Shown here piece after piece: positions 36,251 through 49,095 of a stretch of DNA of 64,000 nt (positions within the stretch are counted from its first letter, which is position 1; each line of letters starts with the position of its first letter). Below the pieces are notes generated by a model. That model saw nothing but the letters and a program-made list of their open reading frames with translations. It did no database searches and was not told where the DNA came from. The position numbers and the translations under genes were made by a program. The stretch comes from Monomorium pharaonis (lineage: Eukaryota; Arthropoda; Insecta; Hymenoptera; Formicidae): the NCBI RefSeq assembly GCF_013373865.1, contig NC_050467.1, positions 682,001 to 746,000 of the forward strand. The letters are read 5' to 3'.

Positions 36251-38056
36251 ATGGCCGAGCAGAGCGATTCCGTGGTAATTATCAAGGCGAAGCCTGTTCG
36301 CAAAGTTTTCAAAGCTCCCATGAGAGCCAGCAAGATTCCCGAAGAGCTCCTGAACAATTCTCTGCTGAATTCTGCCATAGCAGCTCTACCTGCGAATTAT
36401 GATTTCGAGATACATAAGACAATATGGAGAATCAGAGAGGCCAAGGCGAAGCGAGTCGTGCTTCAAATGCCAGAAGGCCTTCTGATGTATGCCACAACTA
36501 TTGCTGATATCATTGAAGACTTTACCGAGGCGGAAACTGTCATTATGGCCGATGTCACCTATGGTAAGATTAATTAAGTGATCCAAAACACTTTCAGTAC
36601 TTTATAATCATGTTTGTTACAGGTGCCTGTTGTGTGGACGATTACATAACACGAGCGTTGGATGCAGACTTTCTGATCCACTACGGACATTCGTGTCTCA
36701 TACCCGTGGATCAGACTGCCGGTATCAAGGTGCTTTACGTGTTTGTTAGCATAAAAATTGACATTTCGCATTGCGTGGATTGCCTGAAAGTCACTCTACC
36801 AATTACCACAAAGATAGCGCTAGTCAGTACAATACAGTTTGCCACAACGGTATCAGCAGTAGCAGCGGAATTGAGAAGAGAGGGTTACGAAGTTTCAGTG
36901 CCACAGAGCAAGCCACTTAGTCCTGGAGAAGTACAATACGTTCTTAGTTGGTATTCTTGACAATTAATACAGCATGGTAGAAACAATGACTTTTAAAGAT
37001 TTTAGGATGCACAGCACCACAAGTTCGCTGCGCCGATGCGGTGATCTATATCGGGGACGGTCGATTTCATTTGGAGGCTGCTATGATTGCTAATCCTAAG
37101 CTGAGGGCATTCAAGTACGATCCGTATGCAAAGAAATTGACTGAAGAGTTTTACGATCACGAGAGAATGTTGAAGACCAGGCACGATGCGATACAGCGTG
37201 CTATAGAAACTGACAAATATGCTTTAGTGCTTAGCACTTTGGGCAGGCAGGGCAGTCCTAGTGTATTAAGAACTTTGCAAAATAGACTTGAGGCTTTAGG
37301 GAAGGAAAACGTCGTAATATTGCTGTCAGAGATATTCCCAGACAAAATTAAGCTGTTCAAAGATGTTGACGCTTTCATACAAGTACGATCTCTCATGAAA
37401 GAAATACATCCATCCATAATTTATAAACAATTTTATAAATTTATAAAAAATTTACTTTTGTTTCCCTTTACTCATTCTTAGTATTATTACATTAATTAAA
37501 TTGACTTAAGTAAAAAATTTTTAAGTTAAGAAATGTGTATACAAAATGTAAAGTCTGTTTTTGGAATTTTGGAAGTTCAAAATTAAGAAAAACTCGAGTA
37601 TTTCGAAGGGTTTTATTCTTCCCAATTTTTTTTAAAAAAGATCCTCAAAATGATTGAACATATATTTCGCAATTTTTCATAATTTTGAACAATGGGAAAA
37701 GATATATATATATAATTATAAGAACTATGAAAAAGAAAAGAAAGAAAATATTTGAACAAATTGGTATAATGAATTTTGTAATTCCAATAAATTGGTATAT
37801 TGAATTATGTCAATATATTTTATTTAAGGTCGCGTGTCCACGATTGAGCATTGACTGGGGTACTGCGTTCGAGAAACCGTTTCTCACACCCTACGAAGGT
37901 GCCGTTGCCCTTAGAATGGCAGATTTCGACAAAGATCGGCCGTATCCTATGGATTTCTACGCTACAATTAGTCTTGGGCCGTGGACCGCCAATCACAAGG
38001 AATCTGAATTTGAAAAGACTGATGCCTGCTGCGGTAAATGTAAAATGGATAAATAA
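36251..38056 (+). CDS. DPH1: Diphthamide biosynthesis protein 1 (DPH1)
   Basis: Four exons, 36251-36563, 36623-36930, 36999-37382 and 37829-38056, give 410 residues (human about 440). The three cluster cysteines of the family are visible: one in YGACCVDD (about 107-108), one in ILGCTAP (211) and one in VACPRLSIDWG (338). QMPEGLL and YIGDGRFHLEA are further family hallmarks. With DPH2 it forms the radical-SAM-type [4Fe-4S] enzyme that moves the 3-amino-3-carboxypropyl group from SAM to the histidine of elongation factor 2. Exon 3 was started at the TTAAAG acceptor (36998) to keep ILGC. A later TTTTAG would lose it. The ATG at 36251 follows AAGGG context. Confidence 0.95.
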
Positions 38057-39176
38057 AGGAATCGATTATCGTATAATTCAAGTTTATCATGAAATCGTTA
38101 ACCCGTTAAACCACATGGAAGTATTTTTCTCCTTGTTTTCCCTTACAATCACATCAGTTTGCTTTTTAATAAATCTTTCGTTAGACGTGGCTGTAAATTT
38201 GAGCAGGTGCATTCAAGAACTGTACATATTAAATCCCCCGTCATCCCTAAGTTGTTGCTAGCGGAGCGATAATGGGCAGATAGGAGGGTCCGCGTGGGCG
38301 AATTACGTCATACGCCCACCTGTAGCCCGCGCTCACACATAGACACTGGAATACTGTACCTATAGGGTGTACAAAGCGTAACCCTCGCGACTCTTCGATT
38401 TTTTCGTTCGCTTTTTACTATTGGAAAGGAAACATTGAAACGTACATTACACACATTTATATATATATATATATTGTTATTTCAACTTGTTTAGAGAGCA
38501 TATCGACGAGATTATATAAAAAGTTCCGTAGAAAAAATGAACGTAAGTTACCAAGTAATTAATAATTTATACAAATCAGAACGTTATCAATCAGAGAGTA
38601 TTACTTTGAATATCGAAATATGTTTATTATTCTATATTGTTATAAAACATGCATGTGTATGAGGATGAAGTATATCGATGAATGTATGATAAAACGATCG
38701 ACATTAGTGAAGAAAAAGAGCACAGAGTACATGACAAAATACTGGGGGTGGAAGGCGGCGCCGGCCGCACCCCGGCGTCGCGACGTCAGTCGTCGTTCCA
38801 GCGTGGCTCAACAAGTACACGCGGAGCGCCCAGTTTACGGTTTCAAATTTTGGAAAAATCTTAACGTGAGTTGTCATACATTTGTTCTACATTAAAATGC
38901 ATTAAATCGACGAACGTAGCACAAATTGTGAAAGTAAAATCGCAAATCATCTTTTACATCGATTAATCAACGATCCGATCGTCGACATTGGTAAAAAGTA
39001 AGTCACAGAAAATGTCAAGTGTCAATTTTATATCTCTAATTTTTAAAATAGATTCTTACTCCAATTCTCTTTGCTTAGACGATTTAAAAATAACAAATAG
39101 AGATATCAAAGATTCTGTCTAAAGATTATAATCAGTAAAATTTAATTTTTACTTTATTAGAAGAAAGGAACATACT
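38057..39176. promoter_or_regulatory. dimmed upstream region with a likely 5' UTR exon
   Basis: A donor at 38866 (AACGTGAGT) and an acceptor ending at 39160 suggest an untranslated exon upstream of dimmed. The open frame over 38620-38895 does not join the bHLH frame: splicing at these sites meets a stop, so it is not coding. A TA microsatellite lies near 38459-38473. The CG content around 38750-38830 is raised. Confidence 0.4.
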
Positions 39177-39920
39177 ATGCGGTCTAAGGTAACGAATGAA
39201 AATACTTGGGAGACAAAAACTTGGACTACGGAATCGTCGCAGGGTGGCAGGAGCCTGCGACGAACGACAAAAAGAACCGAATCATCGGGATTGAGATTGT
39301 CAAAGCCCTCCAGAGGAAATACAGCACGGGAGAGAACTCTCAGGAGGCTGGAAAGCAATGAACGCGAGCGCATGCGAATGCACAGCTTGAACGATGCGTT
39401 TCAGGTGCATAAATTTATTGTTATTATGTGACACCTTAAAAATATATAAAAATTAAAAAAGATATAATCATAAAAGGATTATTACATAAAGAAATGTTTA
39501 TTATAATAAATATTTATCTAATTTTTTTTTAATGTACAAATACATAATGTTTTAAGTATTAATTTTGTAAAACAAATCAGTAAATATTCTTCTTTTTTTT
39601 AGTCTTTGCGTGAAGTAATTCCACACGTTACCAAAGAGAGGCGGCTCTCGAAAATTGAGACATTAACACTGGCTAAAAATTATATAGTGGCCCTTACGGA
39701 TGTAATATGTGCTATGAGAAGCGAGGAGCGTTCAGAGGATCAGCAGACAAACGACTCTGAACATCAAGATTCGTCGAACAGCGAACAGCGATTGGAATCG
39801 ACTACCGTTCGCGTCAACATTCCCGTTGCCTCCAAATCCTGCAGTTTGGAGACTCAAAATTTTTATCAAAATAATCATTCGCGATGGGAGAAGGATCAGG
39901 GTAATGTTACAGGCCTCTGA
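39177..39920 (+). CDS. dimm: bHLH transcription factor dimmed (Mist1/BHLHA15 class)
   Basis: Two exons, 39177-39404 and 39603-39920, give 181 residues. The basic region and helix 1 are RRLESNERERMRMHSLNDAF; the intron splits the domain after AFQ. Helix 2 is LSKIETLTLAKNYI. This combination is diagnostic for dimmed/Mist1 rather than other bHLH groups. In Drosophila, dimmed is the master regulator of the secretory programme in peptidergic neuroendocrine cells; Mist1 does the same in vertebrate exocrine cells. The C-terminal tail is short, acidic and serine-rich (EERSEDQQTNDSEHQDSSNS). Nuclear, DNA-binding as a dimer on E-boxes. Confidence 0.92.
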
Positions 39921-40718
39921 AAAGTTACTAAGCGGTACTAAGCGATACAAGATAAAGTACGAATTAAGATCTCCAATAGTATTTTGATTAGTCTTCCCTT
40001 CCTTAATTGTGCGTGCGTTTACGTCTTAAAAAGTTTCAATATCCAATACGTCTGTACAAGTCTAACGCAAAGTCAAAATTAACGGTGTATCTTATGACTG
40101 ATGTAATAATCTAAGAAAATATTAACTATATGTGCCAAAGAAAGATAATATTCATCGCAGAAATGAATGAAAAAAAGTATTATATAAATATTTATAGTAA
40201 TGTTATACAGTATTTTATTTCATCTGTAACATTATATTATTTTTCGATAATAAACAATGTACAGAAAGGATTATTTAGAGAAATGTTGTATTATTACAAA
40301 TGTTTATATGTATATGTGTGAAGAAATTTAAAAACTATATAATTTTTATAGGCTTTTGCATAGCGAATAGTTTACGAAATTATATCTTATTTGTTATAAC
40401 TTTATAAGAAATTATGTTCTTTTATATTTTTATTCTTTATTATAAGTTTAGGTAATGTGTCATTATATATGTAATGACAAACGCGGGCTACGTAATTATA
40501 ATAAATAAATATATATTTATTATATAAAATATATGTTATAACATATATTCAGATAAATAAATTTAATTATATATTTGAAAAATTCTTGATTAAATTTTTA
40601 CATTAATCTTTTATATTCCCCTTAAGTGGAGATATACAACATTGCGTTATTCAATGCAATGATATAGAGTTTCATTGCAATAATATAATATAGAGTAAAC
40701 AATTATTTTATGTACAAA
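39921..40718. other. Convergent region between dimmed and POLD2
   Basis: Very AT-rich 3' untranslated and intergenic sequence. Short frames are composition artefacts. Confidence 0.5.
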
Positions 40719-42430
40719 TTATATCAGCCCATTACCGAACGAAATAGGCTGCGTCGTCAAGTCTTGTAAATTGACTAGCACCGCTATTTTTGTTTCCGAG
40801 AATTTTGGAATGCAAATCAATCTCACCACATGCCCTTCGTCAGCTACACATGACATATGTGAATTATTTCGTGTACAAACAAAAGTTGATAATCAAATCA
40901 GATAAAAAAAAGATTCCTACCTGTAACTAATTTTGTATCGTATTCATCCATATTTCCAGCGAAATATATATCCGGCCATTCGTTCATAACGAATGGATCG
41001 TTTTTGAAGAAAGGATAAAGCGGAAGCGTATCAGGACCAGTTGGAGCATAGTGCCTCCAGATTAATGTACGCTCCAGCCATTCTAACGAAGACAGCTGAG
41101 ATAATCCAGCGATTTTCATAACGTCTATGATCGGTCCGCCACAGGAACCAGCCACAATCCGACCCCCAATGTTTGCAACCCAAGGATTAGTCGCACCATG
41201 CATACTTTTAAATCTGTATGTATATATATTACATCTAAATTATATATAAGAAAAACTTGACAGATGCAAAGTTTAAATGTATCGTTGTTACCTAGCTGAT
41301 TTCTGTAAAGTACATGGATGGAAAGGCTGCTGAGGCATGCTGTAATTACAAGTGGGATCGAATTCTCCTGGCATTAACACGACGCAGCAGCAATGAAGGA
41401 TATTGCTGAGAAAAGTGTCGAGTTTGTGCATCGCTATTATGTCCTCCTTGATCCTAAGCTGATCGTGCGACTTGATCTCATGATAGCCTTTGTGACTGTA
41501 TATCTTCGCGGAACTACGAATAGTGTTTCCTACGCAATTATTTATATATGAAATGTTGTCGGCAATATCAGCAGATATTAACATTTTGACGATTCGTACC
41601 AGCGATAATAATTCTGGCAATTCCTGCTTCCTCTTTCTGTGCATTAGCGTATCCCGCCATTCCAGTTATCCATTCCGAGAATAAATCTAAACTAAGTTCA
41701 TCTGTATTATTAACTAGATCCAATCCAGACACTAATAGAATTTTCCCATCTTCTACCAACGAGCTGCTCGTACTGGAAGGATTCGGGTTGTATCCTGGAA
41801 AACACCAATCCTCTACCTAAGAGCGAAGTTTTATATCAGCAAGTTGGATTTATATTTATAGACCAACTATGCAAGTATTACCCAGAATGTTCCGTTGTCT
41901 AATTCATGCCCGAGTACCGCACACACGAGCCCTGTGACTACTTCCTGTATGTTCAAGTGGTTTCCCACTAATCTCACACGTAACGTTTCATCCTCCAGAA
42001 ATAATTTGTCGTTGACCGATGCGTAATTGGTACTCGGCTGAGGTTCCAGCTGCAGTTCCTTGCTGAGGTCGCGCAGCAAGGAGGATTTCAGCCTCTGATC
42101 CTTGTAAAGCACCCCTACCAAAATATAAGACTGCCCTGGGCTTTCTAGGGTCAGGCGTGAAATCTCCACATGTGAATGGTTGACTGCAACATACGTAAAA
42201 TGGAATAACGTAGATAATGCAATGTGAAAAGATACCGGGTGTACAAACACACATGGCTTACTCCATTTTAGTTTCGCTCTGCGTAATGTATCCTCCCGCA
42301 AGTCATTTAGCCTCGCTGTATAAATGTTAAGAGAATCGTCGTTATATTTCCTCTCTGTCAACTTAAACCTACCGAGGTCTTGGAAGGAGACAATTTTTCG
42401 ATCGTATTCACGCGGATCGTCGACTTCCAT
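40719..42430 (-). CDS. POLD2: DNA polymerase delta subunit 2 (p50)
   Basis: Six exons on minus, 42430-42262, 42183-41882, 41816-41600, 41529-41292, 41213-40921 and 40843-40719, give 447 residues (human 469). The N-terminal OB region is followed by the calcineurin-like fold. Family blocks seen are LEDETLRVRL, VEDWCFPG, LLVSGLDL, RIIIAG, VVLMPGEFDPT and QQPFHPC, then APTGPDTLPLYPF and the C-terminal QPISF. This is the essential second subunit of replicative polymerase delta; it bridges the catalytic subunit and p66. Metal-binding residues of the phosphoesterase fold are lost in the family, so it is structural. The last exon is short (41 codons with stop). Splice phases agree throughout. Confidence 0.93.
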
Positions 42431-43000
42431 TCCCTTTCAGTAAGTTTCAACTCGTTTCTGAAATTTTTCCGAAATCACGTTTATCATGCAATAAGATCAC
42501 GGACGATTGTTATCAAAGATAATTGAAGATAATTATAAAAAAAAGAATGTTTAAAGAAGCGTACCATTCATTGTTTTCCGCGCGTGATGAGAGGCTCGCT
42601 CCTCGTTTTGAAAGAAACATATGATTATGCTGTCACTGTGCAGTAAAGTGTAGAAAGTGTAGATAGGCTCATTCGTTTTTTAAATTGTTCTGCACCTTGC
42701 ACCATCTCTCTCCTTTTTCCACAATTATATATGTCTGTCTTATTTTAAGTACAGAAAGTACAGACAATATTGTCTCTTTCTGAATAACGTGACCAATATT
42801 CACAATTGGTCATTAATTGCATGAGAGAGGATGAAAAAACAGCAATAACATTTTAAAGAATTTTTTATATTTATATATTATATGTGTGAAATTTCTAAAA
42901 AAAATACTATAATTTTTCACACATTTTAAATTAATTTTTTAAAATTAGAGACTAAAAAGTCTCTCTTAGAAGAGATATTTATATAAATGAAGATTTTTTG
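42431..43000. other. POLD2 upstream sequence
   Basis: AT-rich sequence that should include the POLD2 promoter. It ends in the assembly gap. No gene recognised. Confidence 0.4.
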
Positions 43001-43500
43001 NNNNNNNNNNNNNNNNNNNNNNNNNNNNNNNNNNNNNNNNNNNNNNNNNNNNNNNNNNNNNNNNNNNNNNNNNNNNNNNNNNNNNNNNNNNNNNNNNNNN
43101 NNNNNNNNNNNNNNNNNNNNNNNNNNNNNNNNNNNNNNNNNNNNNNNNNNNNNNNNNNNNNNNNNNNNNNNNNNNNNNNNNNNNNNNNNNNNNNNNNNNN
43201 NNNNNNNNNNNNNNNNNNNNNNNNNNNNNNNNNNNNNNNNNNNNNNNNNNNNNNNNNNNNNNNNNNNNNNNNNNNNNNNNNNNNNNNNNNNNNNNNNNNN
43301 NNNNNNNNNNNNNNNNNNNNNNNNNNNNNNNNNNNNNNNNNNNNNNNNNNNNNNNNNNNNNNNNNNNNNNNNNNNNNNNNNNNNNNNNNNNNNNNNNNNN
43401 NNNNNNNNNNNNNNNNNNNNNNNNNNNNNNNNNNNNNNNNNNNNNNNNNNNNNNNNNNNNNNNNNNNNNNNNNNNNNNNNNNNNNNNNNNNNNNNNNNNN
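43001..43500. other. Assembly gap of 500 N
   Basis: Exactly 500 unknown bases, a round number that suggests a placeholder length. Open frames reported across it are meaningless. Confidence 0.99.
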
Positions 43501-43877
43501 CATGGCTCCAGCGGTCCGGCAAGTGGCAAGTGCCAGGCCAGACTGCCAGTTGATCCGCGGCATTCGCTACGGTTGGTCGCGCGTCACGCTTTACGCTTTC
43601 CTCTCTCAGAACAAAGTGTTCTTTTCTAGAAATTTATTGAGAAAAAAAACACACGAAATCAGTCGGAAAACATCAATCGGAAAACTGATGAGTCTCGTGG
43701 AATACATCGTTCGAATGAAAAGACAGATGAATGGGAACGCGTTCCAATATAGGAATGTAGCGAGTGTATGTGTGTAAAGTGTTGTTTGCGCGCGGGCGTA
43801 CTTTTCAGACGAGTTCCTCCGTCCTTTCATCATTTTCTTAGAAGCGCAAGAATCGAGAGAAGACTGGAGAAAACACG
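43501..43877 (+). promoter_or_regulatory. SMOC 5' region
   Basis: The sequence from the gap to the SMOC start codon is locally CG-richer and should contain promoter and 5' untranslated sequence. No other exon recognised. Confidence 0.4.
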
Positions 43878-46800
43878 ATGGTGTTCCTCGCGATACGAAC
43901 CACCGTACTCTTCTTGTTTATTGTTGATCTTGATCGACGGGATGCAGCAGTTAATACCGTCACGTTGGCCAAGGTACTAGAATTTTTTTTCTTTCATTTT
44001 CATTCCTTTCGTGCTTTATGCTTTATATAAATTGGAAAAATTCTCAAGAGAAACACTTAAGCGAATTTCAATTGTGTTTGGTTAACTGCAACATTTAATT
44101 GAAATAATAACTATTGATAATGCGATTGACTGAGACGCACGCGTAAAACAAGCATTTTCTTCCAAATACAATGATACAAATAATGTATTGGAACTATTTT
44201 TTTATAACAATAACTAGTTTCAGTCTCTCTTTGATTTTCTCTCGGGTTTTCTTAATGCGATTGTATCAAATAACTTGCTAAATATAAAATTGGTATTGAT
44301 TATCTTGTTGTCTACAACCTTTACAAAGTTATGTAAATTAGTCAACTTTCTCAAATTTACACACGGTAAAATATAAAATTTTGCATTTTATTTTTCCCTA
44401 CCTTTTGGATTTGGAATAAGAATGCCAGGATATCTATAATACACATAGAGTGCGCAGTAACATAACAAAAAAGAAACATATTGTTTGTAAATGATATAAA
44501 TGTTTCTTTTTCGTAATAATACATTTTATTGTAAATTAAACTGTGTATGAGAGAGAGAAATGAAAAAATTTTGCAAAATTATTTTAATCATTTTATTTAA
44601 TTTTAAACAAAAATTTCCAATGTAAAGTTTAAAAAAAATTGTAAAAACAAGAATAATGTTTTACTAGAATACAATATTTAAAAGAGGAAACTGAAATTGG
44701 CGAAACTTTCACTGTTCTTAGCAATTGTATCAATTTAGCAATTAGACCAATTACATTCTGGAGCGGCGCGGCGATTATTTTACAACAACAACACGAAACG
44801 AAGAAGAAAACTCGTAGAATTCGCACTTTTGGATCAATAATTACACAATAAAGTTTATTGCATATTTAGGAGAAATAGATGGTCGAAGAAATTACATATA
44901 CAAAATTATGAATGCTATGCGTAAGAAAAAGTAGCGCGTAACAATGAAAAAATTAAGTATTTTTGCGCTATGAACTATTTCCCGAAATTGTATGAAAGAA
45001 TGCATGCGAGACTGTACTCATACGTGAATAAGAAATCGTGTAATTTGATCAATTTCCGTACGATAACGTTGTCGCCGTGTATTCTCGTACTCGTGATTCT
45101 CAATACAGTGGTCAAAGAGAAAATTATTTTCCTTTATGTCATGGTCATTCATTTCCTTCTTATCAAATTAATTATGATAAAAGGCGACCGAGTAACTATA
45201 CAACTAATCCTTTCCGTCGAGATTTCTGCCAGCAAGAGAGGGAGCGGGAGAGAAAGAGAGAGAGAGAAATTTACACATATTATTGCATGGACAATATTTC
45301 CTTTTATATTTTATTGAACGGATATATCGGATTATTATTAGATTTTAGACTTTAACGGCCTAAAGTTATTTCATACATATGCGTACATATATCAAAATGC
45401 ATAAACATTATTTTTATATCTAACATTTGTAATCTATAGCAGCAAACAATTTGACGGATGGGAATAATTGTAAACTTATTATTGTTTACTATATAAATAT
45501 ATCAATCTTACTCGAAGATTTAATTTCTGAGACTAAAATAAATTATTTAATATTTAAATCTTTAATTTAAAATTTATAAAAAGAAATTATATAACAAATT
45601 TCTAATTTTTTTCATATTCGCAATAGATTAGAACTTTCAAAATTCAATCAATGTAAATTTACACAATATATAAATATTTACGTATATACATAAATAGAGG
45701 ATTTATGATATAATAATTTTTTATTATTTGTCATTTTCATCTTTTATTCGTGTAACTCGAAAGCAAAACTTATTCTTATGCATCCAGTTATCGGATTATA
45801 TGGATTACTTTCGACTCTATGCGTCTATTATGCTTCGTTGTAGACAATGAAATTTATTTGCATTTTTTTAAGCACATTTTATGTAAATTTTTTTTATTTT
45901 AGGAAGAATGCAGGAAGAAGATAGCTGAATGTACGATGAATGGTGGTGGAAGCACGCCGGTGTGCGGAAGTGACGGAATCACATATTCCAATCAATGTCA
46001 AGTCATTTCTAAGCAATGTCAAGGCGCCTCCGTCCTCATCAAACACCCTGGACCTTGCCCAGGTTTGTATATCTTTATCTCTGTCTTGTTTACGTATGCA
46101 AAATTTTTTGTGTATCTCTGTACGTAAATTTATAAAATTTTTCACAAATTTACAGTCCAAATATTGCTTGCTGCTTCAGATTTTACTCTCTCTCTCCCCC
46201 CCCCCCTTCCCTCCTTTTCTTCCACCCTCCCTCTCTCAAAATTGCCGATTTGGCCTGTTAGAAAGAATTAAAGTAGGTATCATCCTCTTATCAAGTCAAG
46301 TGTTATACGACTTTTATCTAGAAACTCCGGCGTGCTTCTCAGCAAGACTGACTGCTCGATTGGGCGTACGGCCTGTTTGCCGACGTGATGGTACGTACGC
46401 ACCGGTTCAGTGTCACGCGGAGACCGAGTATTGTTGGTGCGTAACGCCACAAGGCCGGCCGTTGCCCGATACAACGGTAAGATACAAAAAACCAAGATGT
46501 TCGAAAGCCGGTTCCAGATCTGCTGCTTCTACTAGAAGCGGCCAGAGGCGACGCTCACCGACCAGAAAACAACGTAGACAGTACGTCAGCAATAGGCATC
46601 GAAATACTTGCGATCGTACTGAAAAGTCCAAATTTAACGGAAACCTCATCGAGAACTTCAAAATTGAATACAGGCGAACCAACATATCCGCTGAGGGTAA
46701 GCGGCTCGATCGCTCTCTTCCGATTAATATCATTATTTTCATTAATCCGATCTAACTAGCGGAGAAGCGAGTTTATAATTGAAAAAGATGTTCCATTTAT

Positions 46801-47299
46801 ATCAGAAGACAGTATCGATATACCACATAAATTTCTCAGTGTATCTCTCGGTGTATGGCCAACCGCATTGCTTTCCTGTTGATAGACGATAAGAATATCG
46901 AACGGGTATTGTCATGGAAATTCCTTATGCTGGATCAAAATGCGGACGGATACTTAGATAAGGCAGAGTACAAGGAGCTCAGAAGACTCGCTAAGAAGGC
47001 GGTGAGACCGAAGAAGTGTGCACGCACGTTTGCCCGCACGTGCGATCTAAATCGGGATTTAAAACTATCCAAGCAGGAATGGGGTGCTTGTCTCGTCAAT
47101 GATTTCACTCGTAAGTTACGTACGTAATATAAACGCGTCTTTTTTTTTAATTATGTGTTTAATTGTTTGGCCAGTGACACAGCGTACGCGACGAGAAGAG
47201 AGGAAGAGAGAGAGAGAAAGAGAGAGGGGATTAGAAAAAGGAAATATTACATTTATATGTCATATATCAATTCTTTGTCATCAACGGCATTATTAGAAC

Positions 47300-47340
<41 letters not shown>

Positions 47341-47730
47341 CTTTTCGAAATATAATAAAAAAATATCTGAGCAAGTTTTTTGAAAAATATTCTTTAATGT
47401 AACCAAAGTAAAGTTTTCTGAGAACGTTAACCGAGAAAAATTTTAGCTATTTCAAAAGATTATTTTATTTCTGTCAACTATTCCTCTAAAACTTGAAGCC
47501 TAATAACGCACATATACATATATCTCTTAGATTAATAGTTAATACTTAATAACATATTTCAAGGAGAAAACAATCGGCGACGGACACTTAGGTCATGTCC
47601 CTTGTTAGTTGCTACATTCGTGCTGCCACACATCATTTATCACTATGTCGCTTATTTAGATGCACTGCACACACATGTATATATGTATATACTTTTTTTT
47701 TAAACCAAATTTTTACTTTTAACTTAAATG

Positions 47731-47789
<59 letters not shown>

Positions 47790-49062
47790 CTTGTGTAAAT
47801 TTATAAATATATATCTTATATTATAGGTGAGTAAACAAATAAATTCACACATATGCAACGTGCTTCAAGTTAAATAGTTTTTCATGATTATACAATGAGC
47901 ACATTTTTATTTATCCATTTAATATTTAAATATTTAAAAAATTAGCTAAACAAAAAGATTCGACGTACTCGTATGATTAAAAAAATTGTTTTACAGCGTT
48001 TTTCAAAGATAGAGGTATTAAAAAATATCAGCATATCTGTATCTAGGACTGTATCTAGGACTGACTCTGAAATTAATCGAATCTATGTTAAAGTGCCGAC
48101 AGAGCCATAATAAATTGATTGAAAAGACTCTATTTCATAAAGATGAACTGTTGGTTCTAGCCTACGTTTCTCTCACAAATAGAGAGCTTTTACTTTTCAA
48201 GACTTACGATTTTAAAACTCACAACTTCTGGATTTTACTGATTTATTATATTTGAATGGATTATAAAGAAATGCCAAAAATCACATTTATAAGGAACAAG
48301 TTGTTACCTCTTATATTTTGTCATACATTTGATTTTGATTATGCACTGTATACGGGACACCGATATGTACGAAACATACGGGAAAATGTTATAATAAAAG
48401 TTTTATGACATCTGAGAGTCGGAAAGTTGAATAAAATAGAAAAGAAAACCAATTCTCTTTGTCAAGTATAATCAGACGGAGAAGAACGTCCTATAATAAT
48501 TTCGGCGTCTAAATCGCTATTTAAATTAATGATGATACCACCGTAACAGGATGTCACGCGTGTCAAGGACCACATGCGTTTATATGTTATCGTGTCGACT
48601 CGCTTAACATTCGTGAATCCTGCCGGAAGTTGCCTACACGAATGCATGGTCGTGCATACGACCGGCTGCTGAAGAATTGAAGTAATTGACCTCATGTACG
48701 AGTTAAATTCTCGCCCATGCGTCATGACGACAATCATTATTTGCTATTTATGACTATTTAATAACGAGTAAACCACCGCGTTATTTCTGTTATCTCTTCA
48801 TGAGATAGTCATAGTAGACAAGTTTGTTCTATGGATTATTTAAACGAGTAAAAAAATTTATATCTAAAGAATAAGACAGATGAATTTTCAATTGAGTAGT
48901 TCGAAGAATAAGAAATTTATTTATATTTCTAAATTTAATATCAACATTTGATAATAAATAGCGATTTTTCCAATGCATTTTACAATATTTGAAAAAGTAT
49001 CTTTACTTTGTATTAATAAGAATAGAAAGGTGGAAGACAGGAAGGAAAAAAACGGGAGAAGA

Positions 49063-49095
<33 letters not shown>

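Noticed and set aside
38620..38895. Possible coding exon upstream of dimmed
   Set aside because: Splicing its donor at 38866 to the acceptor at 39160 meets a stop before the bHLH start, so it is at most an untranslated exon.
42926..43777. Long frames across the first N gap
   Set aside because: Unknown bases contain no stops; the frames carry no information.
46703..46885. Earlier acceptor (TATATCAG near 46802) for SMOC exon 4
   Set aside because: It leads to a stop within about 25 codons; the GATAG acceptor at 46885 keeps the frame into the EF-hand segment.
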